The notes below the pieces were generated by a model. That model had not been told where the DNA came from and made no database searches. It saw nothing but the letters and a program-made list of their open reading frames with translations. Below, one piece after another: positions 1-6,821 of a stretch of DNA of 12,010 nt (its first letter is position 1; every line of letters begins with the position of its first letter). Source of the stretch: Clostridia bacterium (GTDB lineage: Bacteria > Bacillota > Clostridia > Oscillospirales > CAG-272); NCBI GenBank assembly GCA_017540285.1, contig JAFYBI010000063.1, positions 1 to 12,010 of the forward strand, given 5' to 3'. The position numbers were made by a program, and so were the translations under genes.

Positions 1-920
1 GTGCTGTTGTCCTTGTCGATGAGGTCCCACTTGTTGATGCAGATGATCGACGGCTTGCCCGCTTCGTGTGCGATGCCCGCGATCTTCTCGTCCTGCTCGG
101 TGATGCCCTCGTTCGCGTCGATCATGATGAGGCAGACGTCCGCGCGGTCCACCGCCATCTTCGCCCGCAGCACGCTGATCTTCTCGACCCGGTCGTCCAC
201 GCGGGACTGCCGCCGGATGCCCGCCGTGTCGATGAAGTTGTACTTGCCGTGGTCGTTCTCGAAATAGGTGTCGATCGCGTCGCGCGTCGTGCCGGGCATG
301 TCGGAAACGATGCACCGCTCGTCGCCGAGGATGCGGTTGACGAGGGAGGATTTTCCGGCGTTCGGCTTGCCGATGACCGCGACGGAGATCGTCTCGTCGT
401 CCTCGGGCGTGCTCTCGAAATCCGGGAGGGCGTCGAGGACCGCGTCGAGAACGTCCCCGCTCCCGCTGCCGTGGAGGGAGGAGATCGCGATGGGATCGAT
501 GTCGAAGCCGAGCTCGTAAAACTCGTAGAAGGTCGGGTCCACGTCGCCGATCTTATCGGATTTGTTCACGACGGGGATGACGGGCTTGCCGCTCTTTTTC
601 AGCATGAGCGCGATGTCCATGTCGTCCGCGACCAGTCCCGTGCGGATGTCGACCATGAAGAGGATAACGTCGGCGGTCTCGATGGCGATCTGAGCCTGCT
701 CGCGCATCTTCTGGAGGATGACGGAATCGGTCTTCGGCTCGATGCCGCCCGTGTCGATGACCATCATCACCTTGCCGCGCCACTCGCATTCGCCGTAGAT
801 GCGGTCCCGGGTGACGCCGGGCGTGTCCTCGACGATGGCGCGCCGTTCGCCGATGAGTTTATTGAATAAGGTGCTCTTGCCGACGTTCGGGCGTCCGACA
901 ATCGCGATGACAGGTTTCAT
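1..920 (-). CDS. der: Ribosome biogenesis GTPase Der (EngA), C-terminus cut by window edge
   Basis: Der is an essential double-GTPase that helps assemble the 50S ribosomal subunit in the cytoplasm. The visible 306 residues carry both G domains. In the first, the P-loop GRPNVGKS is at residues 9-16, DTGG at 56-59 and NKSD at 119-122. After an acidic linker (about 168-177), the second has GKPNAGKS at 184-191, DTAG at 231-234 and NKWD at 296-299. The frame is still open at position 1, so the end of the second G domain and the KH-like C-terminal domain (roughly 130 residues in the family) lie outside the window. The ATG at 920 puts the P-loop at the normal distance. Its Shine-Dalgarno AAAGGAG (932-938) lies a rather long 11 nt upstream. 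It follows the DUF512 gene by 46 nt with no terminator seen between, so the two are probably co-transcribed. The family call is certain. Confidence 0.97.
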   Translation of the reverse strand, partial: MKPVIAIVGRPNVGKSTLFNKLIGERRAIVEDTPGVTRDRIYGECEWRGKVMMVIDTGGIEPKTDSVILQKMREQAQIAIETADVILFMVDIRTGLVADDMDIALMLKKSGKPVIPVVNKSDKIGDVDPTFYEFYELGFDIDPIAISSLHGSGSGDVLDAVLDALPDFESTPEDDETISVAVIGKPNAGKSSLVNRILGDERCIVSDMPGTTRDAIDTYFENDHGKYNFIDTAGIRRQSRVDDRVEKISVLRAKMAVDRADVCLIMIDANEGITEQDEKIAGIAHEAGKPSIICINKWDLIDKDNS

Positions 921-966
921 GAAATGGAAATCTCCTTTCGTGGAAGGGAAGGATGCAAATGGGCGT

Positions 967-2295
967 TCAGCACGGCATGCCGAGCAGGGCGTCACAGAGC
1001 GCCGCGCCGTCGGTGTCGACGAAGGCAACCGGCGTGCCGAGCGTTTCCGAGAGTTCTTCGGGCGTCATGCCGTCGAGGAAGAGGTCGCCCTCAGCGCGGA
1101 GCGTGGTCCGGGAGAGATAGAGCGTTTGACCGAGGGGCTTGTCCCGGAGACCTTCGGCGAGGTCGCGGCCCGTGAGCAGCCCCGTGACGGTCACCTGCCC
1201 GCCGAAGAAGTTGTTCTTCACGGCGTAGACGCGGACGTTCACGCCGGGGCAGGCCTTTCCGAGCTCGTCGGCGAGGGAGGCGATCACCGCGTACGCCGCT
1301 TCTCCCGTGGCGACGGATACTTCACGGCAAACCGACCGCTCGTCCTCATCCAGCATGGAGAGCGCGAGGCGGAATTCGTGTGCGAGCGAGGTCAGCATCC
1401 CGACGCCGTTGTCGATCTGCGTGTAGTCGCCGTAGAACGCGTTGTCCGGCAGGGGCGTGCCGCTCTTGACGTAGAACTCGTCCGAGGCAAAGAAGAGCCG
1501 GACGGGTCCGCCGTCCTCGCCGGTGTGCGTCTTGCCGAACTCGTCGTTGAACGCGTCGATCTGCCGGATGACGGCGGCGCATTCCTCCGGGGTGAAGGGT
1601 TCGAGGGGATAGAGCCCGTGCCGGTGCGCCGTGAGTCCGACGGGAACGACCGAGACGGAATCCATCGCGGGCCAGTAGGCCGAGAGGTCGCGCATCGAGC
1701 GGTCGAGCTCCGCCCCGTCGTTGAGTCCGCGGCACAAGACGATCTGTCCCCGGAGGGTGATCCCGGCATCCGCGAGGCGGCGGAGGTATCGTAAGACCTC
1801 GCCGGCGCGCTTGTTCTTCATCATTTTCACGCGCAGCGCGGGGTTGGTCGCGTGGACGGAGACGTTCACGGGGGAGATGTGCATCTCGATGATGCGATCG
1901 ATGTCCTCGTCCTTCATGTTCGTGAGGGTGACGTAGTTGCCGTGCAGGAAGGAGAGGCGGCTGTCGTCGTCCTTGAAGTAGATCGTGTCGCGCATGCCGG
2001 GCGGGTTCTGATCGATGAAGCAGAAGAGGCAGCCGTTTTCGCAGCGGTGCTTTCTGTCCATGAGCGGCGTCCCGAATTCGAGGCCGATGTCGTCGTACTC
2101 GTTCTTTTTGATCGTCACTTCGACGATGTCCGGACCGCGGTGGAGCTTGAGCGTGACGCGGCTCTCCGCGAGGCGGAACCGGTAGTCGAGAACGTCGCGG
2201 ATCGGGTGCCCGTTGATTTCCAGGAGCCAGTCGCCCTCGACGACGCCCGCGCGCGCGGCACGGGAATGGGGAAGAACCCCGGTGATCTCGGGCAT
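967..2295 (-). CDS. PDZ / radical-SAM / DUF512 protein (TIGR03279-type)
   Basis: This 442-residue protein matches the conserved Firmicute and cyanobacterial family of putative radical SAM enzymes with a DUF512 domain. Its substrate is unknown. Residues 1 to about 65 form a PDZ-like segment (LPHSRAARAGVVEGDWLLEI). The iron-sulfur site is C85-x3-C89-x2-C92, followed by the family hallmark FCFIDQNPPGMRDT and the FKDDDSRLSFLHGNYVTLTN block. The C-terminal half contains DUF512 blocks such as YTQIDNGVGM and FFGGQVTVTGLLTG. The length is typical. The ATG at 2295 has an AAAGGAG Shine-Dalgarno (2301-2307) 5 nt upstream. There is no signal peptide, so it should be cytoplasmic. It lies directly upstream of der in the same direction, a neighbourhood seen in many Clostridia, which suggests but does not prove a link to translation or ribosome assembly. 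The family call is firm; the reaction is not known. Confidence 0.93.
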   Translation of the reverse strand: MPEITGVLPHSRAARAGVVEGDWLLEINGHPIRDVLDYRFRLAESRVTLKLHRGPDIVEVTIKKNEYDDIGLEFGTPLMDRKHRCENGCLFCFIDQNPPGMRDTIYFKDDDSRLSFLHGNYVTLTNMKDEDIDRIIEMHISPVNVSVHATNPALRVKMMKNKRAGEVLRYLRRLADAGITLRGQIVLCRGLNDGAELDRSMRDLSAYWPAMDSVSVVPVGLTAHRHGLYPLEPFTPEECAAVIRQIDAFNDEFGKTHTGEDGGPVRLFFASDEFYVKSGTPLPDNAFYGDYTQIDNGVGMLTSLAHEFRLALSMLDEDERSVCREVSVATGEAAYAVIASLADELGKACPGVNVRVYAVKNNFFGGQVTVTGLLTGRDLAEGLRDKPLGQTLYLSRTTLRAEGDLFLDGMTPEELSETLGTPVAFVDTDGAALCDALLGMPC

Positions 2296-2351
2296 GCAGA
2301 CTCCTTTCCGCGCCGGACGGTTTTCTTCGCCGGCGAAATCAAAAATACCCT

Positions 2352-2395
2352 ATTATAGCAGGATATATTATACACTTTTTTCCTCCCGAGGTCAA
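2352..2395 (-). promoter_or_regulatory. Promoter for the DUF512-der unit, with two -10 boxes
   Basis: On the minus strand TTGACC (2390-2395) is followed after exactly 17 nt by TATAAT (2367-2372), a near-consensus sigma-A promoter. A second TATAAT (2352-2357) is preceded by TGC, an extended -10 that could work without a good -35. The predicted starts would give leaders of about 50-65 nt before the ATG at 2295. This is an AT-rich island in otherwise GC-rich DNA. Which box is used cannot be told from sequence. Confidence 0.8.
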
Positions 2396-2434
2396 CAGCG
2401 TGGGGCGAAAAAGGCGCAAATTGTTCGCGCTGTT
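2394..2434. repeat. Interrupted inverted repeat overlapping the DUF512 promoter -35
   Basis: AACAGC (2394-2399) pairs with GCTGTT (2429-2434), and inside it GCGAA (2405-2409) pairs with TTCGC (2424-2428), leaving a 5-nt bulge on one side and a 14-nt loop. The outer arm overlaps the -35 box (2390-2395) by two bases. It may be an operator, a second 3' structure behind the upstream terminator, or chance; there is no recognised regulator motif. Confidence 0.3.
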
Positions 2435-2439
2435 CCCGG

Positions 2440-2477
2440 AAAAAGACAAATCCCCGCCCGGTTTTGCCCGAACGGGG
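2440..2477 (-). terminator. Rho-independent terminator after the SLH/M15 peptidase gene
   Basis: On the minus strand CCCCGTTCGG (2477-2468) pairs with CCGGGCGGGG (2461-2452), a 10-bp stem with two G-T wobbles and a 6-nt loop. It is followed by ATTTG and then TCTTTTT down to about 2440. It begins 14 nt after the stop codon at 2492-2494. The T-run is interrupted, so efficiency may be moderate. It separates this unit from the DUF512 promoter. Confidence 0.7.
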
Positions 2478-2491
2478 GAGAAAAAACGGAT

Positions 2492-3688
2492 TCAGTCCGC
2501 GTAGACCGACGTGATCCCGAGGTATTCTTCGAGCGTGAGGCCGCTGTCCTTCACCTTCTGCGCGGTCTCCGTGCCGAGATACCGGATGTGCCACGGCTCG
2601 TAGCGGTAGCCCGTGACGGCCTCCTTGCCCTCGGGATAGCGCAGGATGAAGCCGTATTCCGCGCAGTGAGCGGCAAGCCAGATGCCCTCCGGGGTGTACG
2701 CGAAGTCGTAGTCGAGGCTGTTCACGTCGACGGCGAGGCCCGTCTGATGCTCGGAGTGGCCCGGGCGCGCGGAATACCGGTCCGCCTCGGCATAACCGTC
2801 CCGCGCGGCGTAGCGTTCGTAGAGGCCCGCCTGATAGTCGTACGAGCGGTACGTCGAGATCGGATAGATCGACAGTCCGTCCGCCGCGGCGCCTGCCGAG
2901 AGAGCGTCGAGCGCTGCCTGGCATTCCGCCGTGAGTCCGCCGGGCGCGTAATCCGCGGGGAGGGAATAGGTCTTGTTCGCGATGAGGATGCCGTCGACGT
3001 AGGTGACGCCGCCGATCGTCTCGATCCGGTGTTCGGGCGCGGTCATCGTGAAGCGGATGCGCTTTTCCGGCTCCATCATCCGGGAGAGGATCGCCGTGAC
3101 CTCGCACCGCCGGATGCTGCTGTACGGCGCACAGGCGTGGTCGTCTCCCGTTCCCTGGACGATCCCGGCGCGGTAGAGCTTGCAGATCGCGGAGACCGTC
3201 GACGCGGAAAGCCCGCCGAGGTCGGGGATCGCGCCGTCCGGGATCTCGTTGATCGGGGCGAGGTCCTCGTCCGGGAGCGCCGCGGCGAAGATCTCCATGT
3301 AGCCTGCCCGCGTCGCCGACTGATTCCACGGATAATCCGCGGCGATGATCCCGTAAGCCTTGCAGTAGTTTACATACGGCTCATACCACACGCCCGCGTC
3401 CTTTCGGGACGTGAACGAGACGCCGTCGTAAAGCTGGCGCATGCACGCCGCGAGCTTGACGGCCTCCGCGTAGGTCAGGGGATCGTCCGGGGCGAAGCGG
3501 GTTTCCGATTTGCCGTTGATGAGACCGGAATGATAAGCGTAGAGAAGATCGGCGTAATACCACGCGTCGGTCGGGGTGTCGTCAAAGATCGGGAAGGAGG
3601 GCGGTCCGTCCGGTCCGTCTGCCGAGGCGAAGGGGACGGCGGCAAGCGAGAGGATGACGGTGAGAAAAAGGGTGACACAGCGTTTCAT
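2492..3688 (-). CDS. Secreted SLH-repeat, VanY-type M15 D,D-carboxypeptidase
   Basis: The 398-residue protein begins with a signal peptide (MKRCVTLFLTVILSLAAVPFASA, residues 1-23). Three SLH-like segments follow (about 33-90, 95-140 and 145-207), with the pattern DAWYYADLLYAYHSGLING clear in the first; in the family these hold proteins at the cell wall. The C-terminal part (about 255-385) is a VanY-type M15 peptidase, which removes the terminal D-Ala of peptidoglycan stem peptides. The zinc and catalytic signature is present: S312-E-H314-x2-G-L-A-V-D321, then E364-P-W-H367. H314, D321 and H367 fit the zinc ligands and E364 the general base. The frame stays open upstream to 3778, but the ATG at 3688 was chosen because it begins the signal peptide and has GGAG (3695-3698) 6 nt upstream. 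It lies 58 nt behind the ArsC-like gene without a terminator between, so it is probably co-transcribed. Peptidase class is firm; vancomycin resistance is not implied. Confidence 0.9.
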   Translation of the reverse strand: MKRCVTLFLTVILSLAAVPFASADGPDGPPSFPIFDDTPTDAWYYADLLYAYHSGLINGKSETRFAPDDPLTYAEAVKLAACMRQLYDGVSFTSRKDAGVWYEPYVNYCKAYGIIAADYPWNQSATRAGYMEIFAAALPDEDLAPINEIPDGAIPDLGGLSASTVSAICKLYRAGIVQGTGDDHACAPYSSIRRCEVTAILSRMMEPEKRIRFTMTAPEHRIETIGGVTYVDGILIANKTYSLPADYAPGGLTAECQAALDALSAGAAADGLSIYPISTYRSYDYQAGLYERYAARDGYAEADRYSARPGHSEHQTGLAVDVNSLDYDFAYTPEGIWLAAHCAEYGFILRYPEGKEAVTGYRYEPWHIRYLGTETAQKVKDSGLTLEEYLGITSVYAD

Positions 3689-3746
3689 GGTTCGCTCCGT
3701 TTGGGTGAGATCGGGATTGGGATCGTATGCACGAGGCGGCGCGGGG

Positions 3747-4088
3747 TCATTCCCACGTCTTCCAGACCTCGGGGGCATAGCCGACCGTGGCCTGCTTCCC
3801 GTTGCGCACGACGGGGAGGCGCAGGACCTCTTGATTCTCGAAGGCCTTGTCTGCGCGGTCGCGCTCGCCGAGGAATTTCACGAGGGCATAGAGTTCCCGG
3901 TCGCGGCAGTTCTCGTCGAGGAGGGCATCGAGGGAGCCGACGGACTTGAGGACCGCGTCGAATTCTCCGCGCGAGAGGCCCTTTTCCCGCATGTCGACGG
4001 ACTGGAACCGGATGCCGCGCTCCTTGAACCAGCGTTCGGTCTTCCGCGTGTCCGCGCTCTTTTTCGTTCCGAAGATCTGGATGTTCAT
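3747..4088 (-). CDS. ArsC/Spx-like thioredoxin-fold protein, N-terminal Cys replaced by Ser
   Basis: This 113-residue protein matches the small ArsC/Spx/YffB superfamily: MNIQIFGTKK start, then TRKTERWFKERGI, MREKGLSRGEF, the LPVVRNGKQATVGY block with the cis-proline near P92 and R95, and the end PEVWKTW. From memory of the subfamily the residue after GTKK is normally cysteine; here codon 11 is AGC, serine. The only cysteine is C61, in a helix-like stretch away from the usual active site. A classical glutaredoxin-coupled arsenate reductase mechanism is therefore unlikely. The ATG at 4088 has a GGGAGG Shine-Dalgarno a few nt upstream and a strong promoter. It is the first gene of a likely two-gene unit with the SLH/M15 peptidase. 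It could be a Spx-like regulator, a redox protein of other chemistry, or a non-catalytic relative. Function is not assigned. Confidence 0.85.
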   Translation of the reverse strand: MNIQIFGTKKSADTRKTERWFKERGIRFQSVDMREKGLSRGEFDAVLKSVGSLDALLDENCRDRELYALVKFLGERDRADKAFENQEVLRLPVVRNGKQATVGYAPEVWKTWE

Positions 4089-4119
4089 GGCCGCCTCCCG
4101 CGGGACGTTGTATGCGGAT

Positions 4120-4148
4120 AGTGTACATCAAATCAAGCGAAAAGTCAA
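4120..4148 (-). promoter_or_regulatory. Promoter of the ArsC-like / SLH-M15 unit
   Basis: On the minus strand TTGACT (4143-4148) and TACACT (4120-4125) are separated by exactly 17 nt, a good sigma-A promoter. The predicted start lies near 4113, giving a short leader of about 25 nt before the ATG at 4088. It is back to back with the plus-strand promoter, with 60 nt between the two -35 boxes. Confidence 0.8.
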
Positions 4149-4208
4149 GTGCGCGGGTGAACTCTTGTGCAGATTTGCCCGAAAACCGGGAAAAATCCCC
4201 CATCCCCA

Positions 4209-4237
4209 TTGCAAAACAGACAAAACTGTGCTATGAT
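4209..4237 (+). promoter_or_regulatory. Promoter of the solute-binding protein / kinase / dehydrogenase operon
   Basis: TTGCAA (4209-4214) and TATGAT (4232-4237) are 17 nt apart, and TG at 4229-4230 makes an extended -10. Transcription would start near 4244, leaving a leader of about 44 nt before the ATG at 4288. I looked for a catabolite-repression (cre) site around it and found none convincing. Confidence 0.85.
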
Positions 4238-4287
4238 AAGGGGGAACGAACGATCCGAAGCCACAGGATTTGAAAAGGAGGACTCCC

Positions 4288-5778
4288 ATGAAAAAGACCG
4301 TATCCCTCATCCTCGCAGCCCTTCTGCTTCTCCCGCTCTTCGCAGCATGCTCGGAGACGACCCAGAAGGATCCCTCCGGAGGGCTCGATCCCGCCGTCAC
4401 GTCCGGTGATGTCGCGGCGGAAGCTGCCCCGGACGCGCCCGAAACCAAGCTGAAGGACGATCTCCCGGGCGATCTCGCCTTCGGAGGCGCGGATATGCGC
4501 GTCGCGCACATGTCAAGCGAAAAGAAGACGCAGGAGATCTACGTCGAAGAGGACACCGGCGACGCCCTCGATTCCGCCATCTATGCCCGCAACATCAAGG
4601 TGGAGGACCGCCTCGGCCTCACGATCGTCTCCGTTCCCGCGGACGACACGCAGGCGCTCCTGAGGCGCACCGCGCAGGCCGGCTCCGACGACTTCGATCT
4701 CTGCGCCGCCTATCAGTACTACGCGATGGGCATGGCGACGGAGGGCATCCTCCGCAACTGGAACGAGATCAAGTACGTCGACACCTCGAAGCCGTGGTGG
4801 GCCGCGCAGTTCACGGAAGCGTGCACCATCGGCGGCGAACGCCTGTACTTCATCACCGGCGACGCGGCACTCTCCATGCTCCGCAACATGGCGACGATGT
4901 ACGTGAACAACACGATCTACACGCAGTATTTCGGCGCGGTCTCCGACCTCTATTCCATCGTGCTCGAGGGCGGCTGGACCTTCGATAAGATGTCCCAGTA
5001 CTGCGAGGACGTCTATACCGACGTCAACGGCGACGGAAAGACCGACGGCGGCGACGTCTACGGCTACGGCACGACGACCTTGTCCATGCTCGACTACTCC
5101 GTGGCGGGCGCGGGCCTGCGCTGGTGCGAATACGACGCCGACGGCTACCCCTACGTGACGATCAACAACGAGCGCACGGTCAACTTCGTCGAGAAGCTCT
5201 ACCGCCTGCTCTATGAGAACATCGGCTCCTACATCGCGGCGCCTTCCGTGGAGGGCGAGGACGACCTCATCAACAAGTTCAAGTCCGACACCCTGATGTT
5301 CCTCCCGTTCCGCGCGGACGTCTCCGAGAAGCTGCGCGACATGGAATCCGACTACGCGATCGTCCCGCTGCCGAAATACGACGAGGCGCAGGCACAGTAC
5401 AGCACGGGCGTGCACGACTCCGTGTCCGTGTTCTGCGTGCCGATCACCAATCTCGAGCGCGCGGATATGACCGGCGCCTTCATGGAGGCCTTCGCGTCCC
5501 AGAGCTACCGCGACGTGACCGACGTGTACTTCGAGACCCTCCTGAAAGAGAAATTCGCCCGCGACGCGGTGACGGCGGAGATCTTCGACATCATCAAGAG
5601 CGGCGTGTATTTCGACTTCGCGCTGCTGCACTCCAGCTCCCTCAGCAACATCGGCTGGATGGTGCGCGACGTCATTTCGGCAAAGAGCTCCGACTTCGCT
5701 TCCGCGTATGCGAAGAAGGAAAAGGTCATCAACAAAATGCTCGGCAAACTGATCGACGCATACAAGCAGGTCGGCTGA
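4288..5778 (+). CDS. Extracellular solute-binding lipoprotein, ABC sugar-uptake type
   Basis: The 496-residue protein is a family-1-like ABC solute-binding lipoprotein, which would sit on the outer face of the membrane and deliver a ligand to an ABC importer. The start MKKTVSLILAALLLLP and lipobox FAAC with the lipidated cysteine at C21 are clear, followed by a flexible acidic linker (about 22-66). Residues 245-256 form an EF-hand-like loop, DVNGDGKTDGGD, with D245, N247, D249, D253 and D256 in calcium-ligand spacing; this element is common in clostridial sugar-binding lipoproteins. A start at the TTG at 4270 is possible in frame, but the ATG at 4288 begins the signal peptide and has AAGGAGG (4275-4281) 6 nt upstream. 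No permease or ATPase gene follows, so its partners must be elsewhere. The two downstream genes suggest a sugar or sugar-alcohol ligand; this is inference. Confidence 0.88.
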   Translation: MKKTVSLILAALLLLPLFAACSETTQKDPSGGLDPAVTSGDVAAEAAPDAPETKLKDDLPGDLAFGGADMRVAHMSSEKKTQEIYVEEDTGDALDSAIYARNIKVEDRLGLTIVSVPADDTQALLRRTAQAGSDDFDLCAAYQYYAMGMATEGILRNWNEIKYVDTSKPWWAAQFTEACTIGGERLYFITGDAALSMLRNMATMYVNNTIYTQYFGAVSDLYSIVLEGGWTFDKMSQYCEDVYTDVNGDGKTDGGDVYGYGTTTLSMLDYSVAGAGLRWCEYDADGYPYVTINNERTVNFVEKLYRLLYENIGSYIAAPSVEGEDDLINKFKSDTLMFLPFRADVSEKLRDMESDYAIVPLPKYDEAQAQYSTGVHDSVSVFCVPITNLERADMTGAFMEAFASQSYRDVTDVYFETLLKEKFARDAVTAEIFDIIKSGVYFDFALLHSSSLSNIGWMVRDVISAKSSDFASAYAKKEKVINKMLGKLIDAYKQVG

Positions 5779-5780
5779 TT

Positions 5781-6821
5781 ATGAAGAAAAACAAGATCAT
5801 CGTCGCGGGGAACATCCTCGTCGACCACCTCTATCCCATCGCGGGCTGGCCCGACCGCGGTCAGCTCACCACCATCCTCGACGGCATCGGACGGTCCGTC
5901 GGCGGCGCGGTCTGCAACGTCGGCATCGACCTCAAGCGCCTCATGCCGGACACGGAGGTCGCCGCGCTCGGACTTGTCGGAGACGATGAGGGCGGGGATT
6001 TCGCCCTCTCGGAGATGGCCGGGGAAGGCGTCGACGTTTCGCTCGTCGGGCGGGAGGGCGTCACGTCCTTCACCGCTGTCATGAGCGACACCGTCAGCCA
6101 CGAGCGCACCTTCTTCCAGTATCGCGGCGCGAACGCCCTGTTCTCCGAGGATTCCTTCTCGTGGGACGCGATCGACTGCGACATCCTCCACGTCGCCTAC
6201 ATCCTCCTCCTCGACGCGCTCGACGCGGAGGACGCGGAATACGGCACGAAGCTCGCGCGGCTGCTGTGTCACGCGAAGGAGCGCGGCATCCGCACGTCGG
6301 TGGACGTCGTGAGCGAGACCGGGGAGCGGTTCTGCCGCATCGTCCCGCCCGCGCTGCGCTATACGGATTACTGCGTCGTCAACGAGATTGAGGCGGGCCG
6401 GACCACCGGGATCGAGCTCCGCGCACCGGACGGCTCCCTCCGCACGGAGAACATCGGGCCGTGTCTCCGGAAGCTCTTCGAACTCGGCGTCGGGGAGTGG
6501 GCGGTGATCCACTGTCCCGAGGGCGGCTTCGGCATGGACTCCGCGGGCAGCTTCGCCTCCTACGGGCAGATCCCGACGCCGGAGGGCTTCATCCGCGGCA
6601 AGGTCGGCGCAGGGGACGCGTTCTGCGCGGGCGTGCTCACGGCGGCGCACCGGGGCATGACGCTCGCGGAGGCCCTGAGGCTCGGCAACGCGGCGGCGAC
6701 GGTTTCGCTGGGCGCGCCCGGGGCGACGGAGGCCATGCGCACGGCGGAGGAATGCCTCGCGATCACCGACGGCTTCGGGGAGCCCGTCACCTTGGCGATC
6801 CCCGGGGAGGCGGCGGTATGA
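5781..6821 (+). CDS. PfkB-family (ribokinase-like) sugar kinase
   Basis: This 346-residue cytoplasmic protein has the normal length and layout of ribokinase-family kinases, which transfer phosphate from ATP to a sugar or related hydroxyl. The N-terminal VAGNILVDHLYPI and the substrate-loop motif GGAVCNVG (41-48) are present. The ATP-site signature GAGD lies at 276-279, with D279 the expected catalytic base, followed by AFCAGVL. The residues before it read GKV instead of the usual DTT/DTV. It starts only 2 nt after the stop of the solute-binding protein and has just a weak purine-rich stretch upstream, so its translation is probably coupled to that gene. The next gene overlaps it by 4 nt. Substrate cannot be read directly; the flanking hexitol-phosphate dehydrogenase makes a hexitol or keto/aldo-hexose plausible. 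Fructokinase-like or other PfkB activity is an alternative. Confidence 0.9.
   Translation: MKKNKIIVAGNILVDHLYPIAGWPDRGQLTTILDGIGRSVGGAVCNVGIDLKRLMPDTEVAALGLVGDDEGGDFALSEMAGEGVDVSLVGREGVTSFTAVMSDTVSHERTFFQYRGANALFSEDSFSWDAIDCDILHVAYILLLDALDAEDAEYGTKLARLLCHAKERGIRTSVDVVSETGERFCRIVPPALRYTDYCVVNEIEAGRTTGIELRAPDGSLRTENIGPCLRKLFELGVGEWAVIHCPEGGFGMDSAGSFASYGQIPTPEGFIRGKVGAGDAFCAGVLTAAHRGMTLAEALRLGNAAATVSLGAPGATEAMRTAEECLAITDGFGEPVTLAIPGEAAV

Noticed and set aside
66..1794. Two long plus-strand frames opposite der and the DUF512 gene
   Set aside because: Both are antisense shadows of strongly conserved genes, with low-complexity composition and no start signals.
3724..3752. Possible separate promoter for the SLH/M15 gene (ATGACC, 17 nt, TACGAT on the minus strand)
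   Set aside because: Both boxes match consensus at only 4 of 6 positions and the -35 lies over the end of the ArsC-like gene; read-through from the strong upstream promoter is enough to explain expression.
2213..3949. Long plus-strand open frame (578 codons) opposite the SLH/M15 and ArsC-like genes
   Set aside because: Its translation is Arg/Val/Gly/Asp-rich with no recognisable motif and no suitable ribosome-binding site. It mirrors the codon pattern of two well-supported minus-strand genes in GC-rich DNA.
4133..4524. A 12-nt sequence, TCAAGCGAAAAG, at 4133-4144 and again at 4513-4524
   Set aside because: One copy lies in the ArsC-like promoter spacer and the other inside the solute-binding protein coding region. 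Two copies of 12 nt with no palindrome or third copy are weak evidence for a binding site.
4513..5631. Minus-strand open frame (372 codons) opposite the solute-binding protein gene
   Set aside because: The product is a Val/Glu/His/Ala-rich antisense shadow without domains, while the plus-strand lipoprotein has a signal, lipobox, ribosome-binding site and promoter.
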